Below are positions 24,010-33,200 of a stretch of 64,000 bases of DNA, piece after piece. The translations under genes were made by a program, and so were the position numbers. Positions within the stretch are counted from its first letter, which is position 1. Each line of letters opens with the position of its first letter. The notes under the pieces are model-generated. The model had not been told where the DNA came from, ran no database searches, and saw only the letters and a list, made by a program, of their open reading frames with translations. This DNA is from Dinoroseobacter sp039192165 (GTDB taxonomy: Bacteria; Pseudomonadota; Alphaproteobacteria; Rhodobacterales; Rhodobacteraceae): positions 1 to 64,000 of the forward strand of contig JBCCXD010000014.1 in NCBI GenBank assembly GCA_039192165.1, read 5' to 3'.

Positions 24010-25177
24010 CTTCGGTTTGCGAAATGCTCTTGGAGAAGCGGGGTTTTTGTGACCGGATTGCCTCTTTTACCAGGCGTGCCAGTGTTCCCGGCGGTTCAAC
24101 GAAGACAGTGTCCGGAAGCTCCAGCAACCGGCAACGCGCCGCCGCGATCACTTTCGGGTTTTTGAGCACTCGGTCGATAAACCGGGGCAGGGTCTCCTCC
24201 AATGGTTCTTCAAGCACAAAACCACTTTCCTGAGCGACGATCCACTGGCCTGTTTGAGAGGCTGCGGGCGCGACCGGCGGACACCCATACCATCCACCTT
24301 CGTAGAGCCGGTTGGGCAAGAGCCATTGTGAGTTCAGGCCTGCATCCATGAAGTCGCCTGCCCAGACAAGGTCCACCTGATCATAGATTGATCCAAGCTC
24401 GTCAGGCCAATGATAGCGACCACCATAGGTCACATTGGGGTGCGCATTGACGACGTGATCAAAATCCGGAATTTCCGCTTGGGCGGGGTATCCGCGTAGA
24501 ACGATCTCAACCCGATCTTCAAATTGCTTGGAAAGCCTGGACAAGAGACGCAAGGATCTTGCGCATCGCAGATTACCGAACCAGCCGATCCGCAGCTTTT
24601 CTCCAATCGGTTTGAACTTGTTCGGTCGAACCCCGATCCTCGCCTGTAAGCGGTTCTCCAAAAGCTGCGCGCCTTTGGCTTTCGGGTAGTGGCGTTCAAA
24701 GTGCTCGGTCAAAAACGCCGGAGAAGAAACCCAGTGCCCGGCGCAATTGCGCAGTGCGTGGCGCTCTACTGTGCGAAAAAGCGTGCCAATCCGATCTTGA
24801 CGCGCGACAAACCTGTGAATGTCGAGGCACTCGTAAATCACGGGGGTGGCCAGACGGGCCTGCCGCCTGGCGCGCAGCGCAGTCAGCAGCATATCCAGAT
24901 TGCGCGCTACGATCAGATCTGCATCCGCCAGCGCTGGGATCTGTGCCTTTTTGGCCCCTCGGAGAATGGCTTGCAGGCGCTGAAAATAGCCATTGTCATA
25001 GGTTTGTCCAAGATCAACCGAGACCCACCCCGGCCGAGTAGTGTCTGTGCGGTAGCTGGCGAACCCCGCGACATCAATTCTGTCGCGAGCGAACCCCGCA
25101 ACACGCCGTCCGATTGCCGCATCGCCCCAGTCATGCGCAAAATAGGCCACGCGTAAGCGGCGGCTTTTCTCATTCAT
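23987..25177 (-). CDS. Glycosyltransferase, GT-B type
   Basis: 396 residues from MNEKSRRLRVAYFAHDW. Features fit a GT4-like GT-B fold: RNLDMLL and YECLDIHRF in the first half, KLRIGWFGNLRCARSLRLL beginning the second Rossmann half, and SQWLLPNRLYEGGWYGCPP carrying the conserved donor-binding acidic region. Start chosen at the small overlap with the upstream sulfotransferase; the longer frame adds 57 unrelated residues. Confidence 0.78.
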   Translation of the reverse strand: MNEKSRRLRVAYFAHDWGDAAIGRRVAGFARDRIDVAGFASYRTDTTRPGWVSVDLGQTYDNGYFQRLQAILRGAKKAQIPALADADLIVARNLDMLLTALRARRQARLATPVIYECLDIHRFVARQDRIGTLFRTVERHALRNCAGHWVSSPAFLTEHFERHYPKAKGAQLLENRLQARIGVRPNKFKPIGEKLRIGWFGNLRCARSLRLLSRLSKQFEDRVEIVLRGYPAQAEIPDFDHVVNAHPNVTYGGRYHWPDELGSIYDQVDLVWAGDFMDAGLNSQWLLPNRLYEGGWYGCPPVAPAASQTGQWIVAQESGFVLEEPLEETLPRFIDRVLKNPKVIAAARCRLLELPDTVFVEPPGTLARLVKEAIRSQKPRFSKSISQTEASIASSA

Positions 25178-26018
25178 CTTTGTGGTCCTGCAGGTCTTTT
25201 GCATGGGCGTAAAGGCTCGCATCCCAGGCGCACATCTCGTGCAGCCGGTCCAGTTGTGACGAGGTGAACGAGATCTTGGGCCCCTGAGCCTGGTTATATT
25301 TGTGAAGATTGAGGGCAGCTCCAAACACGTGCTCAAAGGAATGTGCAAAGCGCTCTATTTCCTCAAGAAAGCCAATTAGTGCAAAGTCCTCCAGTGCCTC
25401 TTTCGCGCGGGCCAGACCCGTGGGCTCCGCCTCCAATGGAACACTGTGCTGGCCCGACAGATACCGTAGATACGTCGTGCAATGGGCGCGCGCGATCGGG
25501 CTTGAAAGCCAGACCTCCGGGTCTGGGTCAGCAATTCCCGCTGCGACTGCCATGCGATAGTTTGAGATGGTGCGCGCGACTGGCTCGCGCATGATAGTCA
25601 GAAGCTTGTATCGACCCAGCAGGTGCGTGCGCAAAAGGTCAGACAGAAGTAAATGGCCGTGCACAAGAAACGTATTCCAACACCCATGTGTCAGCAAAAT
25701 CCGCTCGCGCAGATCGAATGTGTGTTGCCCATGCTCAAGATCGTCATGGCATCGCCAGGCGTTGTCTTCTCCAAACGCCAGAACCGAGGCTGCGCGCCGT
25801 GTCGACAGAGCGTCGATCACGCCAACCCGTTTGTGAATTGGGACCGTCGCATAGAGCGCTTCTGACAGGGATGTGCCGCCGCATTTCGGCAAGTGCAAGA
25901 AGATCGCTGGATGTTGAAGACCTGCGCCCAAGATCGACCGCCTGATCCTGCCGGAGTAAACCCGAGACCGGCGCGTCGCTTGGCTTTGCGCGACATCAAA
26001 AAGGCTCATGGGCGGCAC
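25170..26018 (-). CDS. Sulfotransferase family 2 protein (third of three)
   Basis: 282 residues. AIFLHLPKCGGTSLSEAL is the PAPS loop of the heparan 2-O/6-O sulfotransferase-like family, and LTIMREPVARTISNY is the 3'-phosphate site. It differs in type from the two plus-strand sulfotransferases, so it may modify a different sugar. It is the first gene of a two-gene minus-strand unit. ATG at 26009 is an alternative start. Confidence 0.8.
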   Translation of the reverse strand: MPPMSLFDVAQSQATRRSRVYSGRIRRSILGAGLQHPAIFLHLPKCGGTSLSEALYATVPIHKRVGVIDALSTRRAASVLAFGEDNAWRCHDDLEHGQHTFDLRERILLTHGCWNTFLVHGHLLLSDLLRTHLLGRYKLLTIMREPVARTISNYRMAVAAGIADPDPEVWLSSPIARAHCTTYLRYLSGQHSVPLEAEPTGLARAKEALEDFALIGFLEEIERFAHSFEHVFGAALNLHKYNQAQGPKISFTSSQLDRLHEMCAWDASLYAHAKDLQDHKDE

Positions 26019-26320
26019 CCCCGGAAATTCAACCGTTTCCTCCCTTCCATGAGTGTTGCTGAAAAGTGGCGAGATTGCGTCGCCACATGCGTCTTCCGCG
26101 ATTTCAGCCAGGTTTTGCGAGGCACCGATGAAGAATTGGGCAGAGTTTAGTTTTTCGGCGACGGTATTTTTTTCTACAGCGTTTTGGGCGTTCGTGCTGC
26201 TCAGTGGATCGTTCGGTTAGTAGCCATGCGAGTTGATACTGGCCATTTTTCGTGCAGCGATCAGCCTGCAGAGCAGGCGACCGAGCAACGAACGAAGGGC
26301 ATTGGACCCGAACGCAGCAG
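26019..26320. other. Intergenic region, no gene supported
   Basis: 302 bases between the acetyltransferase and sulfotransferase genes on the minus strand. The only structure noted is the stem-loop at 26066-26086. Open frames crossing it look like shadows. Confidence 0.5.
26066..26086 (-). terminator. Weak stem-loop terminator candidate
   Basis: gtggcga and tcgccac pair around a 7-base loop; on the minus strand the stem is followed by ttttc. It lies about 235 bases beyond the acetyltransferase stop and could separate that gene from the sulfotransferase unit. Confidence 0.4.
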
Positions 26321-26794
26321 TTATTCTGTATCCAGCCGAAACTTGAGAAATGTTGACCCGTCATATTCGATTTCGCCGATTTGCTTTGCGCCAAGCCTCT
26401 GGAGGGCGCCCAGGTTGGTGCGGGATGGCGGCAAAAGCAATGTGACGTAGGAAATGCGCGTGTCAGCAAATGCAATTTTGAGTGCCTTCTTGGCGATACG
26501 CGTGCCCATCCCAAAAACCTCGGGCTTCAGAACCAGCCCGAAGTCCCACTCGTCACCTTCTTTTTGGAAACCTCCCCATCCGACGTATCGGCCATCGAGC
26601 AAAAATGCCCAGTGACCAAGTCCGTCTCGGGCCCAGGTCGCCTCCTTGCCGGCAACGAACTTTTCCGCGGCCTTTTCGTGCCACACAGACGTTAGCAGCG
26701 GCATGTGCTTTGCCACGCGAGGATCCGACATATGCGCTGCAATCTCGGCTGGTGCAATCTCCGAGAGCCGGGCGAAAGTGATTTGGTCGGTCAT
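26321..26794 (-). CDS. GNAT-family acetyltransferase
   Basis: 157 residues from MTDQITFARL. GHWAFLLDGRYVGWGGF and LVLKPEVFGMGTRIAKKAL (acetyl-CoA loop, here GMGTRI) fit a RimJ/RimL-type GNAT N-acetyltransferase. Substrate unknown. ATG at 26794 is preferred because the conserved region starts there. Single gene, flanked by intergenic DNA. Confidence 0.82.
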   Translation of the reverse strand: MTDQITFARLSEIAPAEIAAHMSDPRVAKHMPLLTSVWHEKAAEKFVAGKEATWARDGLGHWAFLLDGRYVGWGGFQKEGDEWDFGLVLKPEVFGMGTRIAKKALKIAFADTRISYVTLLLPPSRTNLGALQRLGAKQIGEIEYDGSTFLKFRLDTE

Positions 26795-26960
26795 GATGGC
26801 CTCTCGCAACGATCCTATGGCTTCCGATCTATGCGAAAGCTTTTTGGAGCATAAAGAGCAGCGTTGCGTGCGTCTCTCGAAAGAAACCTAACCGTCATAC
26901 TCACGGAAATAGGCTGAACTTATGTCGCCAGGTATTTGTGTCCGAAAGCAGGGAAGAGCT

Positions 26961-27035
26961 TGGCTGGGGTGGTAGGATTCGAACCTACGGTACACGGTAC
27001 CAAAAACCGCTGCCTTACCGCTTGGCTACACCCCA
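26961..27035 (-). tRNA. tRNA-Gln (TTG)
   Basis: A complete 75-base cloverleaf with CCA: acceptor tggggtg/cacccca, anticodon stem gcggt/accgt with loop ttttggt (anticodon TTG), T loop ttcgaat. No element is visible at its 3' side. Confidence 0.96.
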
Positions 27036-27134
27036 ACAGTGGCGATGGAGATACGACCCAAGCTTGGGCAGTGCAAGCCCCTTGGCCAAAAAACTTGCTC
27101 GAATTCCTTTCGGGTTCTGGTTGGTGATCTTTGG

Positions 27135-27968
27135 CTAGACGCGCAGTGGGTCGGCTTTGGCAAGACGGTCAAACTGCATGAGGCTTTCGATAAGTCTGGG
27201 CATGTCGTGCAAGTGAATCATATTCGGGCCATCGGAGGGTGCATTGTCTGGATCAGGATGTGTCTCGATGAACACCGCTGCTATGCCAAGGCTCACGGCT
27301 GCGCGGGCCATCACAGGCGCAAACTCGCGCTGTCCGCCGCTGGACCCGCCCTGTCCACCAGGTTGCTGCACAGAGTGGGTGGCATCCATCACCACCGGAT
27401 AGCCGGAACGGGCCATGGTCGGCAGGCTGCGCATATCTGCAACCAGCGTGTTGTACCCGAAAGACACGCCGCGTTCGGTCAGCAGTATCCGGTCGTTGCC
27501 TGTGGATGCCACTTTGGCGGCAACATTCTCCATATCCCATGGAGCGAGAAACTGTCCCTTTTTGATATTTATCGCCGCGCCGGTCTCGCCTGCAGCCAGC
27601 AGAAGGTCGGTTTGACGTGACAGAAAGGCCGGTATCTGCAGGATGTCGACGGCCTCTGCTGCCGGGCCGCAATGGTCGGGCGCGTGCACATCTGTAAGTA
27701 CGGGCACGTCCAGCGTCTGCCGCAAGTCTGCGAGGATATCGAGGCCCGCTGTCATGCCCATGCCGCGCTTGCCCGAGACAGAGGTTCGGTTCGCCTTGTC
27801 ATAGGACGCCTTAAAAACATAGCTGGCGCCAGCAGCTGCACAGGCGTCTTTCATGGCATTGCCGATCTCCAGCGCGTGAGCGCGGCTTTCAAGCTGGCAC
27901 GGTCCCGAAATCACGGTCAGTGGCAAATCGTTGCCAACGCGCATTCCTTGCAAGTCTATCGTTTTCAT
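27135..27968 (-). CDS. kdsA: 3-deoxy-8-phosphooctulonate synthase
   Basis: 277 residues, normal KdsA length. Characteristic ISGPCQLESR, FKASYDKANRTS, LTDVHAP, NIKKGQFLAPWDM, RGVSFGYN and DATHSVQQPGG. It condenses PEP with arabinose-5-phosphate to Kdo-8-phosphate for lipopolysaccharide and, in group 2 capsules, the poly-Kdo linker. It directly follows the capsule-export gene (1 base between them), which suggests a capsule-linked copy. Confidence 0.96.
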   Translation of the reverse strand: MKTIDLQGMRVGNDLPLTVISGPCQLESRAHALEIGNAMKDACAAAGASYVFKASYDKANRTSVSGKRGMGMTAGLDILADLRQTLDVPVLTDVHAPDHCGPAAEAVDILQIPAFLSRQTDLLLAAGETGAAINIKKGQFLAPWDMENVAAKVASTGNDRILLTERGVSFGYNTLVADMRSLPTMARSGYPVVMDATHSVQQPGGQGGSSGGQREFAPVMARAAVSLGIAAVFIETHPDPDNAPSDGPNMIHLHDMPRLIESLMQFDRLAKADPLRV

Positions 27969-29717
27969 CTAACCAGAAACCTGTTCACGCAGAACCGAAA
28001 CGGTCAGCGATACCATCAGATAGATACCAGCAAAGATCAAAAAGGCGAGAAACGTATTCTCCAATGCACGCGGATAGCTCGCTTCGTCCGGTGCGATCGG
28101 GCGCACACCGAGTGACAGGTAGCGCACCTGACGGTTGGCCTCGATCCGGGCGCTTTCGAGTTGCTGCAAAGACTGGCTGAGCAACGCCTGCCGCGTCTCA
28201 AGATCGGCTTGCGCGATTACCAGCTCGCCAGAGACCCGCGCCAGCGAGGCCTGTCCTCCAGCACCTTCGGTCATCTCGGCGCGGAGCTCTGCGATCAAAG
28301 TTGTAAGCCGGTCGATGTTCCCCTCAAGGAGCGCCACGCGCGATGCGTTGGGGTTTGAGTTTTGTAACAACTCCTGAAGCCGCAGTTGTTCATTGCCGAG
28401 CTGCAGCTCAAAGGTCGCGATTTGCTGCATCTGGGTCGAGGCCTCAAGCTCTGCGCTCATAACCCCACGCGACTCTTGCAGGTCTAGGACGCGTTTCTGT
28501 GCGAGCTGAACTTTGTTTTCTGCGTCCTCGTAACTGTCGCGGGCGCCACTCATCTGGTCTTCGCGAAGTCTTTGGGTCAGGTTGTCGACCTGCTCTTCCG
28601 CATAGGAAATAAGCGCTGTGGCGAAAGCTTCGCTATCCTCGGGTGTGGTGGCGATCACTTCCATGCGGATGATGCCCTCCGTTGGATCGAACCCGATCTT
28701 CACTTTGTCGGTGTAGAGTGCGTAGGCGTCTTCGTTCGTCGCGCCTTCAGCCAACCGCTGAAAATAGTCAATCTCGCTTGATGAGTAATGCGATTTGAAT
28801 CCCAGATCTTCATCCAAACGCAGCATCGCTTCGCGCGAAGTCAGGTAGCTTTGGACCGTTACTGCATCCTGCGTTGTGCCCCCCATGCCACCGCCGAACA
28901 TGCCACCGATGCCGCCGGACGCGCCCGCGTTTTGGCCGTCTGCCTGTTGAATAACAAACTGGGAGTGCGTGGCGAACATCGGCGTTGCAACGAGGAAGTA
29001 GTAGAGTCCTGCCAGAAGCGTGGGGATAAAGACAAAGGCGGTCAGTCGGGCCGTCAAAAGCGCGATGCGTCTCCGTCTTCTTTGCGCGATTTCGCGCTGA
29101 ATCTTTTGAACTTCGCGCGCGATGTCAGCTTCGGTTTGCACCGGTGGTGCTGCGACCTGGGTGTCGGGAACGGTTGCCGGCAGGTTCGCCTTCTTCTTCT
29201 CGGCTACCAAGTCCAAGATTGACTCTCGTGTGAAAGGGTCGATCCCTTGCGCTCTGAGCATGCGCACCGCATCCAGATCTGTTTCTGGCTTAAGCCCATG
29301 GCGCAAGGCCACGCGGCGGGCAATGCGGAGTTGCCGCCCCGTTAGTCCTTCGGCGAGAATGTCGGCATCGGTCGTGTCTCCGGGTTTGGCGGTTTTTGGT
29401 TTTCCTTTTGAGCTCGGAGGTTTCTTGGTATTTGGAGGCCGTTTTGGTCGATTGGGCGTTTTGATAGCCGGTCTTTCTTGAGCGGCCTCCGCCTGCTTTG
29501 GTGTAGCTGACGCGTTTTGCTGCGGGTTAGGCGGAGTGTCGGGTTTGATGTCCTGCTGGGATGAGGGCGCGGGCTGGGTCGCCGAACTCCGCTCGGTCGC
29601 GTCCTGAATCTGAGGCTCCGAGGGCTTCAACGTTTTCGCGCTCGTTGAATTTTGCCGCGCCAATGAATGCGCGACATCCGTTCGGCGGATCCTGAATTTC
29701 TTAACTGTCGGCTTCAT
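27969..29717 (-). CDS. KpsE-like capsule export protein with long N-terminal extension
   Basis: 582 residues against about 380 for KpsE. Residues 1-115 are low-complexity, rich in Pro, Lys, Gln and Ser; 116-210 form charged helices (TGRQLRIARRVALRHGLKP). The KpsE/CtrB-like part starts at about 215 with a membrane segment (218-244), then VATPMFATHSQFVI, a Gly/Met loop, coiled coils and a second membrane segment near the C-terminus. It would span the periplasm to deliver capsule. Overlaps the ATPase gene by 17 bases. Confidence 0.85.
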   Translation of the reverse strand: MKPTVKKFRIRRTDVAHSLARQNSTSAKTLKPSEPQIQDATERSSATQPAPSSQQDIKPDTPPNPQQNASATPKQAEAAQERPAIKTPNRPKRPPNTKKPPSSKGKPKTAKPGDTTDADILAEGLTGRQLRIARRVALRHGLKPETDLDAVRMLRAQGIDPFTRESILDLVAEKKKANLPATVPDTQVAAPPVQTEADIAREVQKIQREIAQRRRRRIALLTARLTAFVFIPTLLAGLYYFLVATPMFATHSQFVIQQADGQNAGASGGIGGMFGGGMGGTTQDAVTVQSYLTSREAMLRLDEDLGFKSHYSSSEIDYFQRLAEGATNEDAYALYTDKVKIGFDPTEGIIRMEVIATTPEDSEAFATALISYAEEQVDNLTQRLREDQMSGARDSYEDAENKVQLAQKRVLDLQESRGVMSAELEASTQMQQIATFELQLGNEQLRLQELLQNSNPNASRVALLEGNIDRLTTLIAELRAEMTEGAGGQASLARVSGELVIAQADLETRQALLSQSLQQLESARIEANRQVRYLSLGVRPIAPDEASYPRALENTFLAFLIFAGIYLMVSLTVSVLREQVSG

Positions 29718-30360
29718 AATTGTAGAGCCTTTTCGCTTCTTCGAGCGTGTCGAAGATGATGAGTTTTCCGTTTTTCAGCACGCCAGCGGATCGACAGAAT
29801 TTCTCCAGAGTGTTGGCATCATGAGAGACGATGACAAGAGTTGAGCGATCCAGCCTGTCTTTCATAGCGGTGCCTGCGCGCTGATTGAAGCCCACATCCA
29901 TGGTTGCAGGCATACCCTCATCGATTAGGTAGAAATCAAAATCCAGTGCCATCATCAACGAAAACGAGAACCGCGCCCGCATGCCTGCACTGTATGTGCC
30001 CACGGGCATGTCAAAGTACTCCTCGATGCCCGCTAAATATCTGCAGAAGGCTTCCACATAGTCTTCATCGAGGTGGTAGAGCTTTGCGATGTAACGGGCG
30101 TTCTCCACAGCGGTGAGTTTTGGCGTGATACCGCCCATAAACCCCAGTGGAAAAGAGATCCTACCCTCGCGCCGAATGCGGCCTTCGTCAGGTTTTTCTA
30201 GTCCTGCCATCATGTTTATGAGGGTCGTTTTTCCAGTGCCGTTCTTCGCAAGGATGCCAAGGGAGTTCCCGGGTTCCACGCGAAAGGAAGCCTGGTCGAG
30301 AATGACCTTGCGGGTTTTTCCGGTCCAAAAGGACTTACTGACCTGATCGAACTCAATCAC
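29701..30360 (-). CDS. kpsT: KpsT-like capsule ABC transporter ATPase
   Basis: 219 residues from GTG. Walker A is GILAKNGTGKTT, the signature YSAGMRARFSFSL, Walker B DFYLIDEG with catalytic Glu, and the His-switch is VSHD. The usual GD after Walker B is replaced by MD. It should power export of lipid-linked capsule. GTG at 30360 is chosen over TTG at 30381 because the family starts with an MIEF-like motif and a gagg box lies eight bases upstream. No kpsM permease gene lies beside it. Confidence 0.87.
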   Translation of the reverse strand: MIEFDQVSKSFWTGKTRKVILDQASFRVEPGNSLGILAKNGTGKTTLINMMAGLEKPDEGRIRREGRISFPLGFMGGITPKLTAVENARYIAKLYHLDEDYVEAFCRYLAGIEEYFDMPVGTYSAGMRARFSFSLMMALDFDFYLIDEGMPATMDVGFNQRAGTAMKDRLDRSTLVIVSHDANTLEKFCRSAGVLKNGKLIIFDTLEEAKRLYNYEADS

Positions 30361-30521
30361 CCTTAATGCCTCACGCCTCAAACCATAAACTGGCTTACGC
30401 GACGCAGGTTAAGGCTCACCTGCCGACCCCGCGTCATTTGCGGACAAATGTAGCAAAATACTGCATAAAGGTAAGCTCAATAAAAGGACCGCGAAAGAAG
30501 GTGGAAGCGCGGCTGATTTTT

Positions 30522-30896
30522 CTAGCGATCAGGGTCCGGTTCCGGTGGATCATTGTAGATTGACCAACCGAAGTCTCCTTCATTCTTCGGAAGATCATCT
30601 TCGCGCAAGTTTCGAACCAGGTACGCTGAGGCGATGAAGTAAGCCGTAATAGGCGCCGTTAAAAATAAGAAAAGGGTAATCAGGAGTTCATGCACTGAGA
30701 CGTGCCCTGTCTTGGCATAGAAAAAGATCATAGATGCGACAAGCACGCCCCCAACTCCAAGGGTCGTGGCCTTTGTTGGGGCGTGCAACCGCTGCAGAGT
30801 GTTCTTCAGTTTAACCAATCCATATGAGCCCACGAAGCCGAAAACCCCGCTGATGACCAAGGCAAGAGAGACAAGGAGCTCTGCGAAAAAATTCAT
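30522..30896 (-). CDS. mrpG: Mrp/Mnh Na+/H+ antiporter subunit G
   Basis: 124 residues from MNFFAELLVSLALV, three membrane segments with the GSYGLVKLKNTLQRLHAPTKATTLG stretch typical of MrpG, then a longer acidic tail than usual. Last gene of the six-gene antiporter operon. ATG at 30896 chosen by homology; the longer frame is not conserved. Confidence 0.9.
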   Translation of the reverse strand: MNFFAELLVSLALVISGVFGFVGSYGLVKLKNTLQRLHAPTKATTLGVGGVLVASMIFFYAKTGHVSVHELLITLFLFLTAPITAYFIASAYLVRNLREDDLPKNEGDFGWSIYNDPPEPDPDR

Positions 30897-30906
30897 GAAA
30901 CCAGAC

Positions 30907-31176
30907 CTATTCGATAATATCGCCGCGCAGCAGGAAGCGGCAGTATGCAACGGTTGAGACGAACCCAACCATGGCAATAAGCATCGCAGCTTCAAAATAA
31001 ATCGCCGTACCGCGCCAGATGCCATAAAGTACCAAAAGGGCGATAACGTTTATCACCATCGTGTCGAGCGCAAGAATACGATCCGCTGCGCTTGGACCAA
31101 CCGTGATACGCCAAAGATCCAGCAGGAGCGCCACGCCGTAGCAGCTTGAAGCGAAGAAGAGCGCATATTCGATCAT
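30907..31176 (-). CDS. mrpF: Mrp/Mnh Na+/H+ antiporter subunit F
   Basis: 89 residues from MIEYALFFASSCYGVALLL, three membrane segments and the ADRILALDTM motif of MrpF. It begins inside the mrpE stop (ATGA overlap), which fixes the start. Confidence 0.92.
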   Translation of the reverse strand: MIEYALFFASSCYGVALLLDLWRITVGPSAADRILALDTMVINVIALLVLYGIWRGTAIYFEAAMLIAMVGFVSTVAYCRFLLRGDIIE

Positions 31177-31664
31177 GGGAATATCTCCTGAAGCCGGCGT
31201 TCGTAGCGGGCCTTGATCTCTTCGCGGACAGTGTCGGGATCGTCCGTGTGCAGGCAATGGACAAGAATAGCCTTTCCATCGGAAGAGAGAGTGGCCGACA
31301 GTGTTCCCGGCGTCATTGTGATCGTCCCCGCAAGAACGGTGATCGCCTCGGCAGAAGTGAGTTCCAGCGGGATGGGTATCCACTGCGAACGGATGTCTGG
31401 CTCCGGTTTGAACAGGATGATCATCGCAACCTGAACATTCGCGACGACAATATCCCACAGCACAATCAGGATGTATTCTGCGATTTTTAACGGGCGTGCG
31501 ATGGTGGGGCGGTTCGGCCAATAGGCCGCAGTAATCATTGGGATGACAATGCCAAAAAACGCTCCAAGGATCAGGTTGCCGAGCGTGAATGTATTAACCA
31601 GCCCAAACCAGACAAGGACCAGAGTAAGGCTCAGAAGGGGATGTGGAATTAGGCGAGGCAGCAT
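31173..31664 (-). CDS. mrpE: Mrp/Mnh Na+/H+ antiporter subunit E
   Basis: 163 residues. Two N-terminal membrane segments, then a cytoplasmic domain with TLAGTITMTPGTLSA-like TVLAGTITMTPGTLSATL and LVHCLH, standard for MrpE. Needed for assembly of the complex. Three bases separate it from mrpD. Confidence 0.92.
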   Translation of the reverse strand: MLPRLIPHPLLSLTLVLVWFGLVNTFTLGNLILGAFFGIVIPMITAAYWPNRPTIARPLKIAEYILIVLWDIVVANVQVAMIILFKPEPDIRSQWIPIPLELTSAEAITVLAGTITMTPGTLSATLSSDGKAILVHCLHTDDPDTVREEIKARYERRLQEIFP

Positions 31665-31667
31665 GTC

Positions 31668-33200
31668 TCAGCGCTCCTCAACAGGGCCTAGGACGGCATT
31701 AACATAACCTGCGCGGTCAAAGAGCTGCGCCGAAGTCTCTTCCAGAAAGTTGGATACAGGGCCGGCAAAAATCGCAAGGGCCGCAAGAACAGCCAGGGAA
31801 AGCATGACCGGAGCCACTTGCGTTGAGGTCGCCGGCATAGCGGCGGCAACGGCATCGGTGCCGTCCTCTTGGGGCACTGGCAACGCTGTGGATTTCCAGA
31901 AAAGCGTGCTTCCTGCGCGCGCGAAGCCGACGATTGTCAGGAGCGATCCCACAAGAATTGCAGTCCAGGCCCAGCCGATGAGCCCGGGCTCTCTAAGCGC
32001 GTCGAGCACCAGAAGTTTGCCCAGAAAACCGCTTAGTGGCGGCATGCCCGCCATCGCGATCGCGCCTGCGAAAAAGAGTGCTGCGAAAAGACCATTCTGC
32101 ACGGTTGCGGGCTCCGGATACAGCACGTCGCTTGTCCGTCGTGTAACAACGAGATCGGCGATGAGGAACAGGCACGCGGCTGCGAATGTTGAATGCACCA
32201 TGTAGTAGAGCGCCGCCGTGGTGGCGGTGGGAGAAAAAGCAGCGACGGCCACCAAAAGCGTCCCCATCGAGCCCACGACTGAAAAGGCGATCAAAGGCGT
32301 CAGGTGGCGCGACCCAAGAACCCCGAAGGCTCCCACGGCGATCGTAACAATGGCCGCTGGGAAAAGCCAATTGCCTGCGAGCCCTTCTATCCCTGGCATG
32401 CCTGGCCCGAACGCAGTGGTATGCACCCTTAGGATCGCATAGGCGCCGACCTTGGTCATGATCGCGAACAGTGCGGCAACCGGCGCCGGCGCGTTGGAGT
32501 AAGTTGCCGGCAGCCAGAACTGGACCGGGAAAAGTGCGGCCTTGACCGCAAAAACAATCATTAGAAGGATCGCCGCGACGCGAACAAGCGCCGATTCCTC
32601 TGCCGCGATTTCGGGGACACGTATGGCGAGATCAGCGAGGTTCAGTGTGCCGGTCGCGGCATACAAAGTTCCAAGCGCAAACAAAAACAGCGTTGAGCCT
32701 GCGAGGTTCATAACCACGTACTGCAAGCCTGCCTGCATGCGCGCTTTACCACCGGAATGGATCATCAGCCCGTAGGACGCGATCAAAAGCACCTCGAAGA
32801 AAACAAACAGGTTAAAGACGTCCCCCGTCAGGAACGCCCCACAGATCCCCATAAGCTGAAACTGAAAGAGCGCGTGGAAATGCCTGCCCCGCGCGTCCCA
32901 GCCCGTCGCAATCGCGTGGATTAAAACGATCAGCGCCAAAGTTGATGTCAGAAGGACCATCAGCGCTGACAGCCTGTCGAGGACCAGGACGATGCCGAAA
33001 GGCGCAGGCCAGTCTCCCAGACGGTAAATGTGCGTGACACCGTCTGAGGCCAAAGCCGTTAAACCAAGCGCGATCGCCACCAGCAGAACCGTTCCGGTCA
33101 TCGAGGCAACACGCGCCAGCGTAATGTCATGTCGCATAACGAACCCGATAAGAGGCGCAAGCAGGGCCGGAAGGACGACGGGAAGGATAATCCAGTGCAT
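31668..33200 (-). CDS. mrpD: Mrp/Mnh Na+/H+ antiporter subunit D
   Basis: 510 residues, about 14 membrane segments, a proton-translocating module homologous to respiratory complex I NuoL/M/N. Conserved FEVLLIASYGL, with the key Glu, and LPATYSNAPAPVAALFAIMTKVGAYA. Its start overlaps the mrpC stop by one base. Confidence 0.94.
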   Translation of the reverse strand: MHWIILPVVLPALLAPLIGFVMRHDITLARVASMTGTVLLVAIALGLTALASDGVTHIYRLGDWPAPFGIVLVLDRLSALMVLLTSTLALIVLIHAIATGWDARGRHFHALFQFQLMGICGAFLTGDVFNLFVFFEVLLIASYGLMIHSGGKARMQAGLQYVVMNLAGSTLFLFALGTLYAATGTLNLADLAIRVPEIAAEESALVRVAAILLMIVFAVKAALFPVQFWLPATYSNAPAPVAALFAIMTKVGAYAILRVHTTAFGPGMPGIEGLAGNWLFPAAIVTIAVGAFGVLGSRHLTPLIAFSVVGSMGTLLVAVAAFSPTATTAALYYMVHSTFAAACLFLIADLVVTRRTSDVLYPEPATVQNGLFAALFFAGAIAMAGMPPLSGFLGKLLVLDALREPGLIGWAWTAILVGSLLTIVGFARAGSTLFWKSTALPVPQEDGTDAVAAAMPATSTQVAPVMLSLAVLAALAIFAGPVSNFLEETSAQLFDRAGYVNAVLGPVEER

